Numbered from the stretch's first letter, positions 51,685 to 60,860 are shown. The stretch: DNA of 64,000 bases from Croceitalea dokdonensis DOKDO 023 (GCF_001306415.1 NZ_LDJX01000005.1:1-64000), one strand, 5' to 3'. Numbers and translations are program-made. The notes: generated by a model from the sequence alone, not told the origin.

Positions 51685-52044
51685 ATGAAGCGATTGACCA
51701 AGGCAGAGGAAGAGGTAATGCAGTTGTTATGGCGTTTGGAAAAGGCCAATGTGGCAGCCTTGATAGCAGAGTTTCCAGCGCCCAAACCAGCCTACAATAC
51801 CGTCTCTACCATCGTGCGGATTCTAGAGGACAAGGGATTCGTAGATCACCAAAAAGTGGGGAAGGGGCATGTGTATTTTCCATTGGTAAAAAAGGGGGAA
51901 TACAGTAACGAAAGTATCAATAAACTAGTCGATGGCTATTTTCAAGGGTCTTTTAAAAGTATGGTGTCCTTTTTTATGAAGAAGAATGACATTAGCCTCT
52001 CCGAGTTGGAAGAAATTATGAATCACATACAAAAGGACAAATGA
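51685..52044 (+). CDS. BlaI/MecI-family repressor
   Basis: 119 residues: an N-terminal winged HTH (LTKAEEEVMQLLWRLEKANV, PAYNTVSTIVRILEDKGFVD) and a C-terminal dimerisation helix. Proteins of this family repress their own operon until a membrane metalloprotease cuts them. The M56 protease gene follows with a 4-bp overlap, and three matching palindromes lie in the promoter. No beta-lactamase gene is nearby, so the regulon is probably envelope-related. Confidence 0.93.
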   Translation: MKRLTKAEEEVMQLLWRLEKANVAALIAEFPAPKPAYNTVSTIVRILEDKGFVDHQKVGKGHVYFPLVKKGEYSNESINKLVDGYFQGSFKSMVSFFMKKNDISLSELEEIMNHIQKDK

Positions 52045-53939
52045 TACCCTATCTCCTAGAAATTTTGGTTTTTCAGTTGGTCTTTCTTTTGGTGTACGAC
52101 CTTTTTCTGAAAAAGGAAACCTTTTTTCAATGGAACAGGACCTACCTTATAGGCACTTTTGTTCTATCTGTGCTTTTGCCATGGGTAAAATTGGAGGCGC
52201 TTAAAGTTAGCCTGCCCAAAACAATCTCTACCTATGTGCCGGGCTATTTTGACTGGTCTGAACCTATTGCGATACAACCAGAAATACAACGCGGTTTTTG
52301 GGCCACGCTAGCGTGGTATGAGTATGTCTTCCTTACCGGAGTACTTGTTGCCAGTCTTTTGTTTTGCTACAAGTTATTTAAGATATACTTGCTTAGGTTA
52401 CATGGACAAAAAAGATATTATCCAGAATATACCAAAGTAGTGGTACCCAAAAGTGAATTGGCATTCTCTTTCTTTAAACAGGTGTTTTTGGGAGAGGCCA
52501 TACCTAAGATTAAAGAAACCCAGATCATAGCGCATGAACTGGTCCATATCAAACAATGGCACTCCTTGGATTTGGTGTTTTTTGAGCTGATGCGCATTGT
52601 ATTTTGGTTTAATCCCTTGGTATATCACTATCAAAACCGAATTTCAGAATTGCACGAATTTATTGCCGACGCTCAGGTCACCAAGAGCCACAAAAAGGAA
52701 CATTATCAACTATTGTTATCTGAAGTTTTTCAAACGGAACACATCAGTTTTGTCAATCAATTTTTTAAATCATCATTAATCAAAAAACGAATCGTCATGT
52801 TAGGCAAATCAAGATCAAAAAAAGTATTTCAATTAAAGTATTTGGTACTGTTGCCCCTGGTATTGGGGATGTTGGTGTACTCCTCTTGTGAGGGGGAAAA
52901 ACGACATGATTCTTTAGAAGTGCCATTGAAAGTCAGTGTTGAAGAGAATAATGTCCCTTTTGCGGTAGTGGATGAAGTTCCCGTATTTCCGGGCTGTGAA
53001 AATGAAGCTGATAAAAAAGCCTGTTTTCAAGAAAAAATACAAGACCATATTCGCAAGCATTTTAACTATCCGCAAGAAGCATTGGATTTGGGTATTGAAG
53101 GCAAGGTAAGTGTGGTGTTTCAAGTTACAGAATACGGGTCCATTACCAACATTAGAAAGCGCGGTCCGCATGAGTTATTGGAAAATGAAGTAGAGCGCAT
53201 CATCAATAGACTGCCTAAAATGCAACCCGGCGAACACGATGGTAAAGCGGTGAGTGTTCCGTTTTCTATTCCCATAATTTTTAGTTTAACAGGCACTTCA
53301 GCAGAAGCTATTAATGATAATAATCAAAAAGTAAATACCACTTTGAACAATGAAAATAAAATGGTTATTCCTTTTGCATATGCTGATGTGTCGCCAATTT
53401 TCCCAGGCTGTGAAAATACAACTGATCAAAGAGCATGCTTTCAGAAAAGAATAGGGCAGTATGTAATACAGTCCAAGGAACTTAACAAAACAGGTATTAC
53501 AGGTAGAGCCTATGCCATATTTGTTATTGGAAGTGATGGAAGAATTAAAAACGTTAAAGTGAAAGGGTCTAACAGCCAGTTGAACAACAAAGCATTACAA
53601 GTGATTGAAAACATTCCTGTTATGAAGCCAGGAATGAAAGACGGAAAACCGGTAAACTTGTCATATTCTATTCCGATTAATTTAGCATCAAACGATGTTT
53701 CTGATATTGATATTCAAGTATCGGGATATTTAACGGAGGAAGGTTCAAATTCAGTTTTTGTAGGAAAAGTGTTCTCTAGTAAAGCATCGAAATTAGTCGG
53801 TGTTAATATTATATTAAAAGGCGGAAATATGGGAGTTGTTTCTGATGGTAACGGTACTTTTTCAATCGCTGCGAAGAAAGGACAAATTTTAAAGTTGGAA
53901 TATGAAGGCGCAACAGCTAAACTTTATAAAATAGAATGA
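52041..53939 (+). CDS. BlaR1-like M56 metalloprotease with two TonB-type domains
   Basis: 632 residues. Membrane helices at about 3-25, 35-52, 95-120 and 275-292; the zinc protease motif HELVHIKQWH lies at about residue 163. After the last helix come two copies of a TonB C-terminal-like domain, each opening VPVFPGCEN.. or SPIFPGCEN.. with a CFQ motif (about 315-415 and 455-555), and a final carboxypeptidase-regulatory-like beta domain (about 565-632, SNSVFVGKVFSSKASKLVGV). The penicillin-sensor domain of true BlaR1 is absent; the TonB-like repeats probably sense or bind envelope material. It overlaps blaI upstream and shares ATGA with the TPR gene downstream. Confidence 0.9.
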   Translation: MIPYLLEILVFQLVFLLVYDLFLKKETFFQWNRTYLIGTFVLSVLLPWVKLEALKVSLPKTISTYVPGYFDWSEPIAIQPEIQRGFWATLAWYEYVFLTGVLVASLLFCYKLFKIYLLRLHGQKRYYPEYTKVVVPKSELAFSFFKQVFLGEAIPKIKETQIIAHELVHIKQWHSLDLVFFELMRIVFWFNPLVYHYQNRISELHEFIADAQVTKSHKKEHYQLLLSEVFQTEHISFVNQFFKSSLIKKRIVMLGKSRSKKVFQLKYLVLLPLVLGMLVYSSCEGEKRHDSLEVPLKVSVEENNVPFAVVDEVPVFPGCENEADKKACFQEKIQDHIRKHFNYPQEALDLGIEGKVSVVFQVTEYGSITNIRKRGPHELLENEVERIINRLPKMQPGEHDGKAVSVPFSIPIIFSLTGTSAEAINDNNQKVNTTLNNENKMVIPFAYADVSPIFPGCENTTDQRACFQKRIGQYVIQSKELNKTGITGRAYAIFVIGSDGRIKNVKVKGSNSQLNNKALQVIENIPVMKPGMKDGKPVNLSYSIPINLASNDVSDIDIQVSGYLTEEGSNSVFVGKVFSSKASKLVGVNIILKGGNMGVVSDGNGTFSIAAKKGQILKLEYEGATAKLYKIE

Positions 53940-55105
53940 GGTACTATCTTGGATTGCTGCTATTTTTATTTACGATAAACAAAACCAAAGCCCAAACTTC
54001 GGATTTTACAGTGGCAGATAGTTTATATCGTATCGGCAATTATACCAAAGCCGTTAACGCTTATGCCAAGATTGGTGATGAAAATGCCAATCTTCAAATT
54101 GCCCGTGCCTATGCATCCATGAACAACAATGATAAGGCCATGGCGCAGTACCAAGGGCTCCTTAATAGGCATCCCAACAATACACTGGCCCGTTTTGAGT
54201 TGGGAAAGCTTTATGACAAGACCAAACAGTTTTCAAAGGCCGTAACCTTGTTTTCAGAACTTACCGCTAAGGTTACGGACAATCCCGAATTTTTTTACTA
54301 TTTGGGAAAATCCAGCCAGGCCGAAAGGGAGTTTGACAAAGGCAAGCAAGCCTTGCAAGCAGCGATTATATTGGATAGTACCCATTTACGAAGCATCTTT
54401 CTGTTGGGAAAATATTATTCCAGCATTCAGGAACCCGCCAATGCCCTAGAGATTGTTGATCTAGGCTTGAAAACAGCCCCAAATGATGTTGCTTTATTGA
54501 ACCTAAAAGCCTTGACCAAGTTTGATATTGGTGATTTTGAAGAAGCGGCACCGTTGTTTCAACGTGTCTTGGAGCTGGGGGAACGAAAACCTTTTGTTTA
54601 TAGAAAATTAGGATACTCACTCGCCAATGCAAGGGAGTATGAAAAAGCGAAAACCGCCTACCGACAATTGGGTGATATCCCCAATTACGAGGCAGATGAG
54701 TATAAGGGTTTGGGACAGGTTTATCTTATGGAAAAAAAGTTGGACAGTGCCGAAACTTATTTTTTAAAGTCGATAGAAGAACGGCAATACATTTTTGATG
54801 ATGAGTACCGTGATTTAGGCCGTATTGCGCGGCTAAAAGGAGAGCTCAAAAAATCATTGGACTATTATACCAAGGCTTGGGAGGAGGATAAGAACAACCA
54901 ACTGAATTACTGGCAGGTCTGTATTTTATCCGATGAGTACTATCAAGACCCAAAACTAAAATTAGAACGGTATGAACATCTACTTGCTTACTACAAAAAT
55001 ATATACCCCTTCCTAAAAGAGCGAGCCCAAAAACGCGTTGCCGAGCTTAAGGAAGAAATCCACTTTGGCCCAAAAGAACCAGATCTGCCCAAAAAAGGAA
55101 ATTAA
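53936..55105 (+). CDS. TPR-repeat periplasmic protein
   Basis: 389 residues: a signal peptide (MRYYLGLLLFLFTINKTKAQ), then about eight tetratricopeptide repeats (YRIGNYTKAVNAYAKIGDEN, MAQYQGLLNRHPNNTLARFE and so on), with a Lys/Pro-rich end. TPR repeats mediate protein contacts. It is third in the blaI-blaR1-TPR operon (ATGA overlap), so it may help the protease's envelope-sensing role. No enzymatic domain is seen. Confidence 0.88.
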   Translation: MRYYLGLLLFLFTINKTKAQTSDFTVADSLYRIGNYTKAVNAYAKIGDENANLQIARAYASMNNNDKAMAQYQGLLNRHPNNTLARFELGKLYDKTKQFSKAVTLFSELTAKVTDNPEFFYYLGKSSQAEREFDKGKQALQAAIILDSTHLRSIFLLGKYYSSIQEPANALEIVDLGLKTAPNDVALLNLKALTKFDIGDFEEAAPLFQRVLELGERKPFVYRKLGYSLANAREYEKAKTAYRQLGDIPNYEADEYKGLGQVYLMEKKLDSAETYFLKSIEERQYIFDDEYRDLGRIARLKGELKKSLDYYTKAWEEDKNNQLNYWQVCILSDEYYQDPKLKLERYEHLLAYYKNIYPFLKERAQKRVAELKEEIHFGPKEPDLPKKGN

Positions 55106-55231
55106 CCCATATCCTGGGCACTTTGAATACCACGGTCTTTTTTTGGAATTGGATCGATACTACAAAGCAGCCATCCCCAACCCCTAAAATTCTGCTAATT
55201 ATCGTAATTTGAGCGAAATTCTTAGAACAGC

Positions 55232-55711
55232 ATGCAGCGCTTGGTTTTATTCCTCTTTATTTTGGTCTGCGGTTCCTGTGATTTCTTTGTTTCCACACAA
55301 GAGAAAACGGAAAAGGAGGTGCGCAAGGCCTTGGGGGAAATTAATTGGAACGAGGTGGATACCTATCCTATGTTTGATGCCTGTGATGAATACGCCCCAA
55401 AGTCCGAGCAGCGTACTTGTTTTAAAAATCAGTTATTGGAGCGCTTTGCAGACACCTTGGCCAGTTTAAACCTTACGGCAGAGAAAGCGTTGAACGACAC
55501 CTTGTGGATAGATTTTATTGTGGATGAAGATGGCTTTATCATCATCAATGAGATTAAGGACAATGCGTCTATAAAGGATGCCTTTCCAGGATTGGAAAAG
55601 GATATCGCAAAACGGTTGAATGACATCACTACCGTGGCTCCGGCCAGGAAGCGCAGTATTCCGGTGAGCATCAAAGTACGCCTGCCCATTATCATAAATA
55701 CAACAGAATAA
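55232..55711 (+). CDS. TonB-like single-domain lipoprotein
   Basis: 159 residues. Lipoprotein signal MQRLVLFLFILVCGSC, then one domain beginning PMFDACDEYAPKSEQRTCFK, closely similar in layout to the repeated PVFPGCEN-CFQ domains of the nearby M56 protease. It keeps two cysteines at the same spacing. It looks like a free-standing copy of that domain and may bind the same partner. It is followed directly by ruvC, whose GTG start adjoins the stop codon. Confidence 0.75.
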   Translation: MQRLVLFLFILVCGSCDFFVSTQEKTEKEVRKALGEINWNEVDTYPMFDACDEYAPKSEQRTCFKNQLLERFADTLASLNLTAEKALNDTLWIDFIVDEDGFIIINEIKDNASIKDAFPGLEKDIAKRLNDITTVAPARKRSIPVSIKVRLPIIINTTE

Positions 55712-56314
55712 GTGGCCAACGAAAAAATTATATTGGGCATAGATCCCGGGACTACCATTATGGGCTTTGGAATCATCAAGATCATCCATAAAAAAATGCA
55801 TTTTGTGCAGATGAATGAGTTGCAGTTAAAAAAATACGACGACCCCTATGTGAAGCTCAAATTAATTTTTGAACGGACCATTGAGTTAATAGATACCTAC
55901 CACCCAGATGAGATTGCCATTGAAGCCCCTTTTTACGGAAAAAACGTGCAATCCATGCTAAAATTGGGCAGGGCGCAAGGGGTGGCCATGGCCGCAGGCC
56001 TGTCCAGGCAAATCCCCATCACGGAATACCTGCCCAAAAAAATAAAGATGGCCATCACGGGCAGTGGTAATGCCAGTAAGGAACAAGTGGCCAAAATGCT
56101 ACAGGGCATGTTGGGCTTAAAGACCCTCCCTAAAAATTTGGACAGCACGGATGGGCTTGCTGCCGCTGTCTGTCATTTTTATAACGAAGGACGCGTAGAG
56201 GTGGGTAAATCCTATTCCGGTTGGAGTTCCTTTGTAAAACAAAACAGCTCCCCAACCCCTAAAGGCGGGGTTAAGGGAAGTACGGTGGTCAATCTTCGTA
56301 AAAAGAAGTCCTAA
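55712..56314 (+). CDS. ruvC: Holliday junction endonuclease RuvC
   Basis: 200 residues; GTG start at 55712 (MANEKIILGIDPGTTIMGFG). Catalytic acids: Asp in GIDPGT, Glu in IEAPFYGKNVQS and Asp in STDGLAAAVCHF. It resolves Holliday junctions as a dimer with RuvAB. The C-terminus is about 20-30 residues longer than E. coli RuvC and ends in a basic tail. The start is fixed by the adjoining stop of the lipoprotein gene. Confidence 0.96.
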   Translation: MANEKIILGIDPGTTIMGFGIIKIIHKKMHFVQMNELQLKKYDDPYVKLKLIFERTIELIDTYHPDEIAIEAPFYGKNVQSMLKLGRAQGVAMAAGLSRQIPITEYLPKKIKMAITGSGNASKEQVAKMLQGMLGLKTLPKNLDSTDGLAAAVCHFYNEGRVEVGKSYSGWSSFVKQNSSPTPKGGVKGSTVVNLRKKKS

Positions 56315-56338
56315 TGGTCTTGTCAATTCGCTGCAAAC

Positions 56339-57532
56339 ATGGATAAAGAACATGCTTCCGCCCCTAGTAGCCAAAGGCCATTAAGCCCCGACAATGGGGG
56401 CATCTACATCCATATTCCGTTTTGCAAGCAGGCCTGCCATTATTGTGATTTTCATTTTTCTACGAATTTCAAGAAGAAAACGGAGCTATTGGATGCGCTG
56501 GCAGTGGAATTGGCAATGCGTAGTGCCGAATTTAAAGGTACCACGGTCGCAACCATTTATTTTGGCGGTGGCACACCTTCCGTACTATCGGTGAAAGAGA
56601 TAGGCAAATTGGTGAACACGGTCTACACCCATTATAAGGTGGAGGCGAATCCAGAGATTACCCTAGAAGCCAACCCGGATGATCTATCCAAGGAAAAGCT
56701 AAGAGAACTATCGGCATCGACCATTAATCGTCTAAGCATTGGAATACAGTCTTTTTTTGAGGACGATTTAAAACTCATGAACCGCGCCCATAATAGCCAA
56801 CAAGCTATGGAATGCCTTTTCGGGGCCAAGGCTTATTTTGATAATATCTCAATTGACCTTATTTATGGGATTCCTGGTATGAGTGATGCACGATGGCTAA
56901 AAAATATTGAAACCGCCTTGGAGTTTAATATCCCCCATATATCTAGCTATGCCCTTACCGTAGAACCAAAAACGGCCTTAAAGGCCTTTATAGAAAAAGG
57001 GGTTGTTGATGATGTGGATGATGAAACCGCCCAACGTCATTTTGAGATGTTAAACAATACCTTGACGCATGCCGGTTTTACCTGTTATGAAATTTCCAAC
57101 TTTGGGAAACCCGGTTTTTTCTCTAAGAACAACACGGCCTATTGGCAGCAAAAAAAGTATATCGGCATTGGTCCTTCCGCACACTCGTATGATGGAAACC
57201 GCAGGGGTTGGAACATCAATAATAACAGTAAGTACATCAATGCCTTGGCACAGCGTCAGCTCCCTATTGAAATTGAGGAGTTGACCCTAAAGGACAGGTA
57301 TAATGAATATGTGATGACGGGTTTGCGAACCATTTGGGGCGTATCCTTGTCCAAAATTGAAGGTGATTTTGGCAACACCTACCTAGACTATCTTATGCAG
57401 CAGGCCAATAAATACCTAGAGGGTCATTTGTTGTATCTGGATGGTGATACGCTGCTGGCCACCAAAAAAGGGAGATTTTTGGCCGATGGTATTGCCAGTG
57501 ATTTGTTTATGCTTAATTTATCGGGAACTTGA
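56339..57532 (+). CDS. hemW: HemW-type radical SAM haem chaperone
   Basis: 397 residues. The radical-SAM cluster motif is CKQACHYCDF (CxxxCxxC, with the Phe that marks HemW and not HemN). Further marks: GGGTPSVLS, EANPDDLS and SIGIQSFFEDDL. HemW binds haem and delivers it to respiratory enzymes; annotation as coproporphyrinogen oxidase is a common error. It sits 25 bp after ruvC and overlaps the next frame only if a TTG start is used there. Confidence 0.94.
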   Translation: MDKEHASAPSSQRPLSPDNGGIYIHIPFCKQACHYCDFHFSTNFKKKTELLDALAVELAMRSAEFKGTTVATIYFGGGTPSVLSVKEIGKLVNTVYTHYKVEANPEITLEANPDDLSKEKLRELSASTINRLSIGIQSFFEDDLKLMNRAHNSQQAMECLFGAKAYFDNISIDLIYGIPGMSDARWLKNIETALEFNIPHISSYALTVEPKTALKAFIEKGVVDDVDDETAQRHFEMLNNTLTHAGFTCYEISNFGKPGFFSKNNTAYWQQKKYIGIGPSAHSYDGNRRGWNINNNSKYINALAQRQLPIEIEELTLKDRYNEYVMTGLRTIWGVSLSKIEGDFGNTYLDYLMQQANKYLEGHLLYLDGDTLLATKKGRFLADGIASDLFMLNLSGT

Positions 57533-57552
57533 AGCACACAAATTTTGCATAT

Positions 57553-58302
57553 ATGCTTGCCACCATAAAACATAACAATAGGAATTATAAGATTGATCTA
57601 GCTGCACCTTTGGATATTTCCATTGCCATGACAGGGAAGGAGAACAATATAAATGCTTGGTACCTGCAACCCCCAAGAATAGAGCCGCACCAGGAAGATG
57701 GTTTTGTTGGGAAGGTGTCCCAAGGGGCTTCCGTGAATTTTAATGACATATGGTTCAATCCGCATTCACATGTGACGCATACGGAATGTGCGGGGCATAT
57801 AACGGAGGAATTTCAATCCGTGAACCAAAGTCTGAAGCGGTTCTTTTTTTTGGCAGAGCTGGTTACCGTGGCACTGGAAATGTACGGGGAAGACAGGATC
57901 GTTTCAAAAAAACAATTGCAGTACGCCCTGGGAAATAAAAAACGGAAAGCCATTGTCATAAGGACCTTGCCCAATCTAAAGTCCAAGAAATTTGCCCAGT
58001 ATTCCAACACCAACCCTCCCTATCTTACCAAGGAGGCCCTAGTGTTTCTTAGGGAAAAGGGCATAGCCCATCTATTGGTGGACCTTCCGTCTGTGGACCG
58101 GGAAAGGGATGAGGGGAGATTGGCTGGGCACCACGCCTTTTGGAATACCAAGGGCGCGTTGCGCAAACAAGCCACCATCACAGAATTTATTTACGTACCC
58201 AACCGTATTAAAGACGGTACCTACTTTTTAAATTTACAGGTAGCCCCCATAGAAAATGATGCCAGCCCCAGCAGGCCGGTGTTGTATAGTTTGATGGATT
58301 AA
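57553..58302 (+). CDS. Cyclase/kynurenine-formamidase-like metal hydrolase
   Basis: 249 residues from the ATG at 57553 (MLATIKHNNRNYKIDLAAPL); a TTG at 57529 inside hemW is less likely. The metal-binding segment WFNPHSHVTHTECAGHI corresponds to the HxGTHxDAPxH motif of the cyclase family in a variant form. A late GHHAFWNT contributes a His pair. The family includes kynurenine formamidase and isatin hydrolase; the substrate here is unknown. Confidence 0.85.
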   Translation: MLATIKHNNRNYKIDLAAPLDISIAMTGKENNINAWYLQPPRIEPHQEDGFVGKVSQGASVNFNDIWFNPHSHVTHTECAGHITEEFQSVNQSLKRFFFLAELVTVALEMYGEDRIVSKKQLQYALGNKKRKAIVIRTLPNLKSKKFAQYSNTNPPYLTKEALVFLREKGIAHLLVDLPSVDRERDEGRLAGHHAFWNTKGALRKQATITEFIYVPNRIKDGTYFLNLQVAPIENDASPSRPVLYSLMD

Positions 58303-58315
58303 GTATATTCGTCTT

Positions 58316-58939
58316 ATGGATAGTTTGGTTGAAGCTGCTTTAGGATTGGTCCTAGGGGCCATTTTAATGTATTGGGTGTACGGAATGTTCACAAGGAAAA
58401 AACGGCGTGAACTTACGGAACACCAATCTACGGTGATTTTGGATAAAATCAAGAGTGTTTGTAAACTGGTGACGGTAGAGGGTGATTTTGCGGAAATCTA
58501 TCGGTATGAAAACATCAAGGATGGTTTTATGAGCATTTTGAGCAGTAAAAAAAAGGCCTTGGTGGTCATTAATGCCAAGGCGCAAATAGGTTATGATCTA
58601 AAGAAGCTAAAATTGAGCGCCGATAATGATCGCAGGCGGATTATCTTAAACAATTTTCCCGAGCCAGAAATATTGTCCATAGAACCGGATATCCAGTTTT
58701 ACGATATCAAGAACGGACTGTTCAATTCCTTTTCTCCGGATGACCTAACCCAACTCAACCAAAATGCCAAAGAGCACATTAGGGAAAAAATACCGGAAAG
58801 CGGGCTGATAGATTCGGCCAAAAAAGAAGCTTTGGAAGCGGTACTGCTCATAGAAAAGATTGTGGAGACCATAGGTTGGAAGTTGGACTATTCCGCCTTG
58901 GAAATCAGCAATAGGGAAAAACAACTTTTAGAAGAGTAG
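58316..58939 (+). CDS. DUF4230 membrane-anchored protein, second copy
   Basis: 207 residues: N-terminal helix (about 4-24, EAALGLVLGAILMYWVYGMF), basic stretch RKKRR, then the DUF4230 domain (CKLVTVEGDFAEIYRYENIK, KKALVVINAKAQIGYDLKKL). It is a paralogue of the protein at 27345-27971 with the same length and domain order. It is the second gene after hemW in a tightly packed plus-strand run. The function is unknown. Confidence 0.82.
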   Translation: MDSLVEAALGLVLGAILMYWVYGMFTRKKRRELTEHQSTVILDKIKSVCKLVTVEGDFAEIYRYENIKDGFMSILSSKKKALVVINAKAQIGYDLKKLKLSADNDRRRIILNNFPEPEILSIEPDIQFYDIKNGLFNSFSPDDLTQLNQNAKEHIREKIPESGLIDSAKKEALEAVLLIEKIVETIGWKLDYSALEISNREKQLLEE

Positions 58940-58942
58940 GTG

Positions 58943-59344
58943 ATGAAAAAGATGATAATTTTAACGCTATTAGGTCTAAACACTTTAGTGATGAGCGCAC
59001 AAGAACAGGATACCTTAAAGACCTTTGATCCAACGTTTGCCCATACCGTATATTTCTGGTTTAAGCATCCGGACAGCCAAAAAGATGGCCAGCTGTTTGA
59101 GGCGTCTTTGCAGCGGTTTATGGCAAATTCCAAATACGCAAAGACCAAGTATGTGGGCAAACCCCCTAAAGCGGTCCGTGATGTGGTAGACGATACTTTT
59201 ACCTATTGCCTTATTGTAACTTTTGAATCTGCGGAGGCCCAGCAAAAATATCAAGATGAACCGGCACATTTGGCTTTTGTAGATGAATGCAAAGACCTTT
59301 GGGAAAAGGTTATTGTGTATGATTCCAAGGGCCTGCAACCATGA
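58943..59344 (+). CDS. Dabb-family (stress-responsive A/B barrel) secreted protein
   Basis: 133 residues from the ATG at 58943. Signal peptide MKKMIILTLLGLNTLVMSAQ, then a dimeric A/B-barrel domain (HTVYFWFKHPDSQKDGQLFE, YCLIVTFESAEAQQKYQDEP, HLAFVDECKDLWEKVIVYDS). Such proteins usually are cytosolic; the clear signal peptide makes this a periplasmic form. Its stop shares ATGA with the next gene. Confidence 0.83.
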   Translation: MKKMIILTLLGLNTLVMSAQEQDTLKTFDPTFAHTVYFWFKHPDSQKDGQLFEASLQRFMANSKYAKTKYVGKPPKAVRDVVDDTFTYCLIVTFESAEAQQKYQDEPAHLAFVDECKDLWEKVIVYDSKGLQP

Positions 59345-59700
59345 ACGTAGAGGAGTTACGGGAGTATTGTTTGGCCAAGAGAGGCGCAACGGAATCCTTT
59401 CCGTTTGATGACAGCACTTTGGTATTTAAGGTCATGGGTAAAATGTTTGCATTGATATCGTTAAAACGACTGCCCACACAAATAAATTTAAAATGCGATC
59501 CAGAAAAAGCGGTGCAACTTAGGGAGCAGTATGTTGGCAATATACTTCCCGGCTATCATATGAACAAGACACATTGGAATACCATCCTCTGTGAAAAGGT
59601 GTCCCCAACATTGATTAAAGAACTTATGGACCATTCTTACCAGACTATTGTCCGTAAATTGCCAAAGAGCAAGCAAATGCTACTAAAAGAAGTGCCTTAA
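59341..59700 (+). CDS. MmcQ/YjbR-family DNA-binding-like protein
   Basis: 119 residues, CyaY-like fold: MNVEELREYCLAKRGATESF at the start, FPFDDSTLVFKVMGKMFAL, NLKCDPEKAVQLREQY and GYHMNKTHWNTIL, all standard for the MmcQ/YjbR group. Suggested roles in DNA binding are weak. The start overlaps the Dabb gene by 4 bp. Confidence 0.9.
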   Translation: MNVEELREYCLAKRGATESFPFDDSTLVFKVMGKMFALISLKRLPTQINLKCDPEKAVQLREQYVGNILPGYHMNKTHWNTILCEKVSPTLIKELMDHSYQTIVRKLPKSKQMLLKEVP

Positions 59701-59733
59701 ACATCAAAAAGTAGGATTATTATTACTAATTTC

Positions 59734-59764
59734 ATCTACAGATTTTTACAGTTCATCTATAGAT
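59734..59764. promoter_or_regulatory. Pair of ATCTAYAGAT palindromes before the response regulator
   Basis: ATCTACAGAT (59734-59743) and ATCTATAGAT (59755-59764) are two 10-bp inverted repeats whose centres are 21 bp apart (two helical turns), each preceded by TTC. This is a likely dimer-pair binding site in the promoter region of the signalling cluster. Confidence 0.5.
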
Positions 59765-59842
59765 AATGACCATTGAACTGGAAACGGGCCTGTTCCTTAT
59801 GGAATTAGATGAGCTTTGTAGCTTCTAAAAAAAGTGTGTATT

Positions 59843-60241
59843 GTGAAAGTATTGTTTATAGAGGATGACATGATTGAATCAATGAAGTTGCAACGTGCCG
59901 TTGCCAAATTTGATTCCAAACATGATATTATAGAGGCTAAGAACGGTGAAGAAGCACTGGATATTTTGCAGAATGGTGACCTTCCGGATATCATCCTTTT
60001 GGATTTAAATATGCCGCGGATGAGCGGGATAGAATTTCTACAAGTTGTAAAGGCCGATGATAAACTAAGGTATCTTCCTACGGTAATCCTGACAACATCC
60101 GAAAACAGGGTAGATTTGTTACGCTGTTTTCAACTTGGTATAGCCGGGTATATTATAAAACCCTTAAAATATGAGGATTACGAGAAAAAAATAAAACGGG
60201 TTTTTGAATATTGGGAAGTAAGCGAACTGATCAAAGGCTAA
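59843..60241 (+). CDS. Single-domain response regulator (receiver)
   Basis: 132 residues from GTG at 59843 (MKVLFIEDDMIESMKLQRAV); GTG at 59834 is possible. A CheY-like receiver only: acidic pair E7-D8-D9, phosphoacceptor D54 in ILLDLNMPRMSG, the Thr of VILTTSE and the Lys of GYIIKPLKYEDY. No output domain. It most likely takes phosphate from the PAS histidine kinase encoded 600 bp downstream. Two palindromes precede it. Confidence 0.92.
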   Translation: MKVLFIEDDMIESMKLQRAVAKFDSKHDIIEAKNGEEALDILQNGDLPDIILLDLNMPRMSGIEFLQVVKADDKLRYLPTVILTTSENRVDLLRCFQLGIAGYIIKPLKYEDYEKKIKRVFEYWEVSELIKG

Positions 60242-60275
60242 CAAAAAACGTAATTTCACAACATAATTTATCTAT

Positions 60276-60297
60276 AAAGTAGTACAATTCCTACTTT
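60276..60297. promoter_or_regulatory. Inverted repeat before the H-NOX gene
   Basis: AAAGTAG (60276-60282) and CTACTTT (60291-60297) form a perfect 7-bp inverted repeat with an 8-nt centre, 21 bp before the H-NOX start. Confidence 0.4.
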
Positions 60298-60317
60298 TAT
60301 TTCGTAATAATCTTATT

Positions 60318-60860
60318 ATGAAAGGAATTGTATTCACGGAATTTTTAGAAATGGTCGAGTTGAACTTTGGCCTTGAGGTGGTAGACACCATCATTGAAAA
60401 TTCCCATCTCCCCTCTACCGGTGCCTACACGGCGGTAGGGACCTATGACTTTAATGAAATGGTACAATTACTGACCAACCTCAGTAAAACCACCAACCTA
60501 GGGGCCAATGCCTTATTAAACTCATTCGGCCATTACCTTTTTAACGGACTGTTGGCTGCCCACCCAGAGGTGGTCAGTAGTTATAAAAACCCCATAAGCC
60601 TACTATATTCCATAGAAGACCATATTCACATTCAGGTAAAGAAATTATATCCGGATGCCCAGCTCCCCACCTTCAAAATATTGGAAAAAACGGATACCAA
60701 GCTCTCCATGGTCTATGCTTCTGAACGCGGGCTATATGCCTTGGCCCAGGGTTTAATAGAGAAAACCTTTGAACACTTTAATAAAGAGGTAACCGTGGAA
60801 TTAAAATTGCTGAATGAAGCTGGTACTGAGGTGCGGTTTAATATCACCCAGCATGGATAA
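60318..60860 (+). CDS. H-NOX haem nitric-oxide/oxygen sensor
   Basis: 180 residues, a stand-alone HNOB domain starting MKGIVFTEFLEMVE. The proximal haem ligand is H104 in EDHIHIQVKKLYPDAQLPTF, aligned with H105 of soluble guanylate cyclase, and the haem-propionate motif YxSxR is Y133-A-S135-E-R137. Such proteins bind NO or O2 and inhibit a partner histidine kinase. It overlaps the kinase gene by 8 bp (translational coupling), a standard H-NOX/kinase pairing. Whether it prefers NO or O2 cannot be told from the sequence. Confidence 0.93.
   Translation: MKGIVFTEFLEMVELNFGLEVVDTIIENSHLPSTGAYTAVGTYDFNEMVQLLTNLSKTTNLGANALLNSFGHYLFNGLLAAHPEVVSSYKNPISLLYSIEDHIHIQVKKLYPDAQLPTFKILEKTDTKLSMVYASERGLYALAQGLIEKTFEHFNKEVTVELKLLNEAGTEVRFNITQHG

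Noticed and set aside
56339-57532. Oxygen-independent coproporphyrinogen oxidase (HemN)
   Set aside because: The cluster motif has Phe after the third Cys-Asp pair, as in HemW, and lacks the fourth Cys of HemN.
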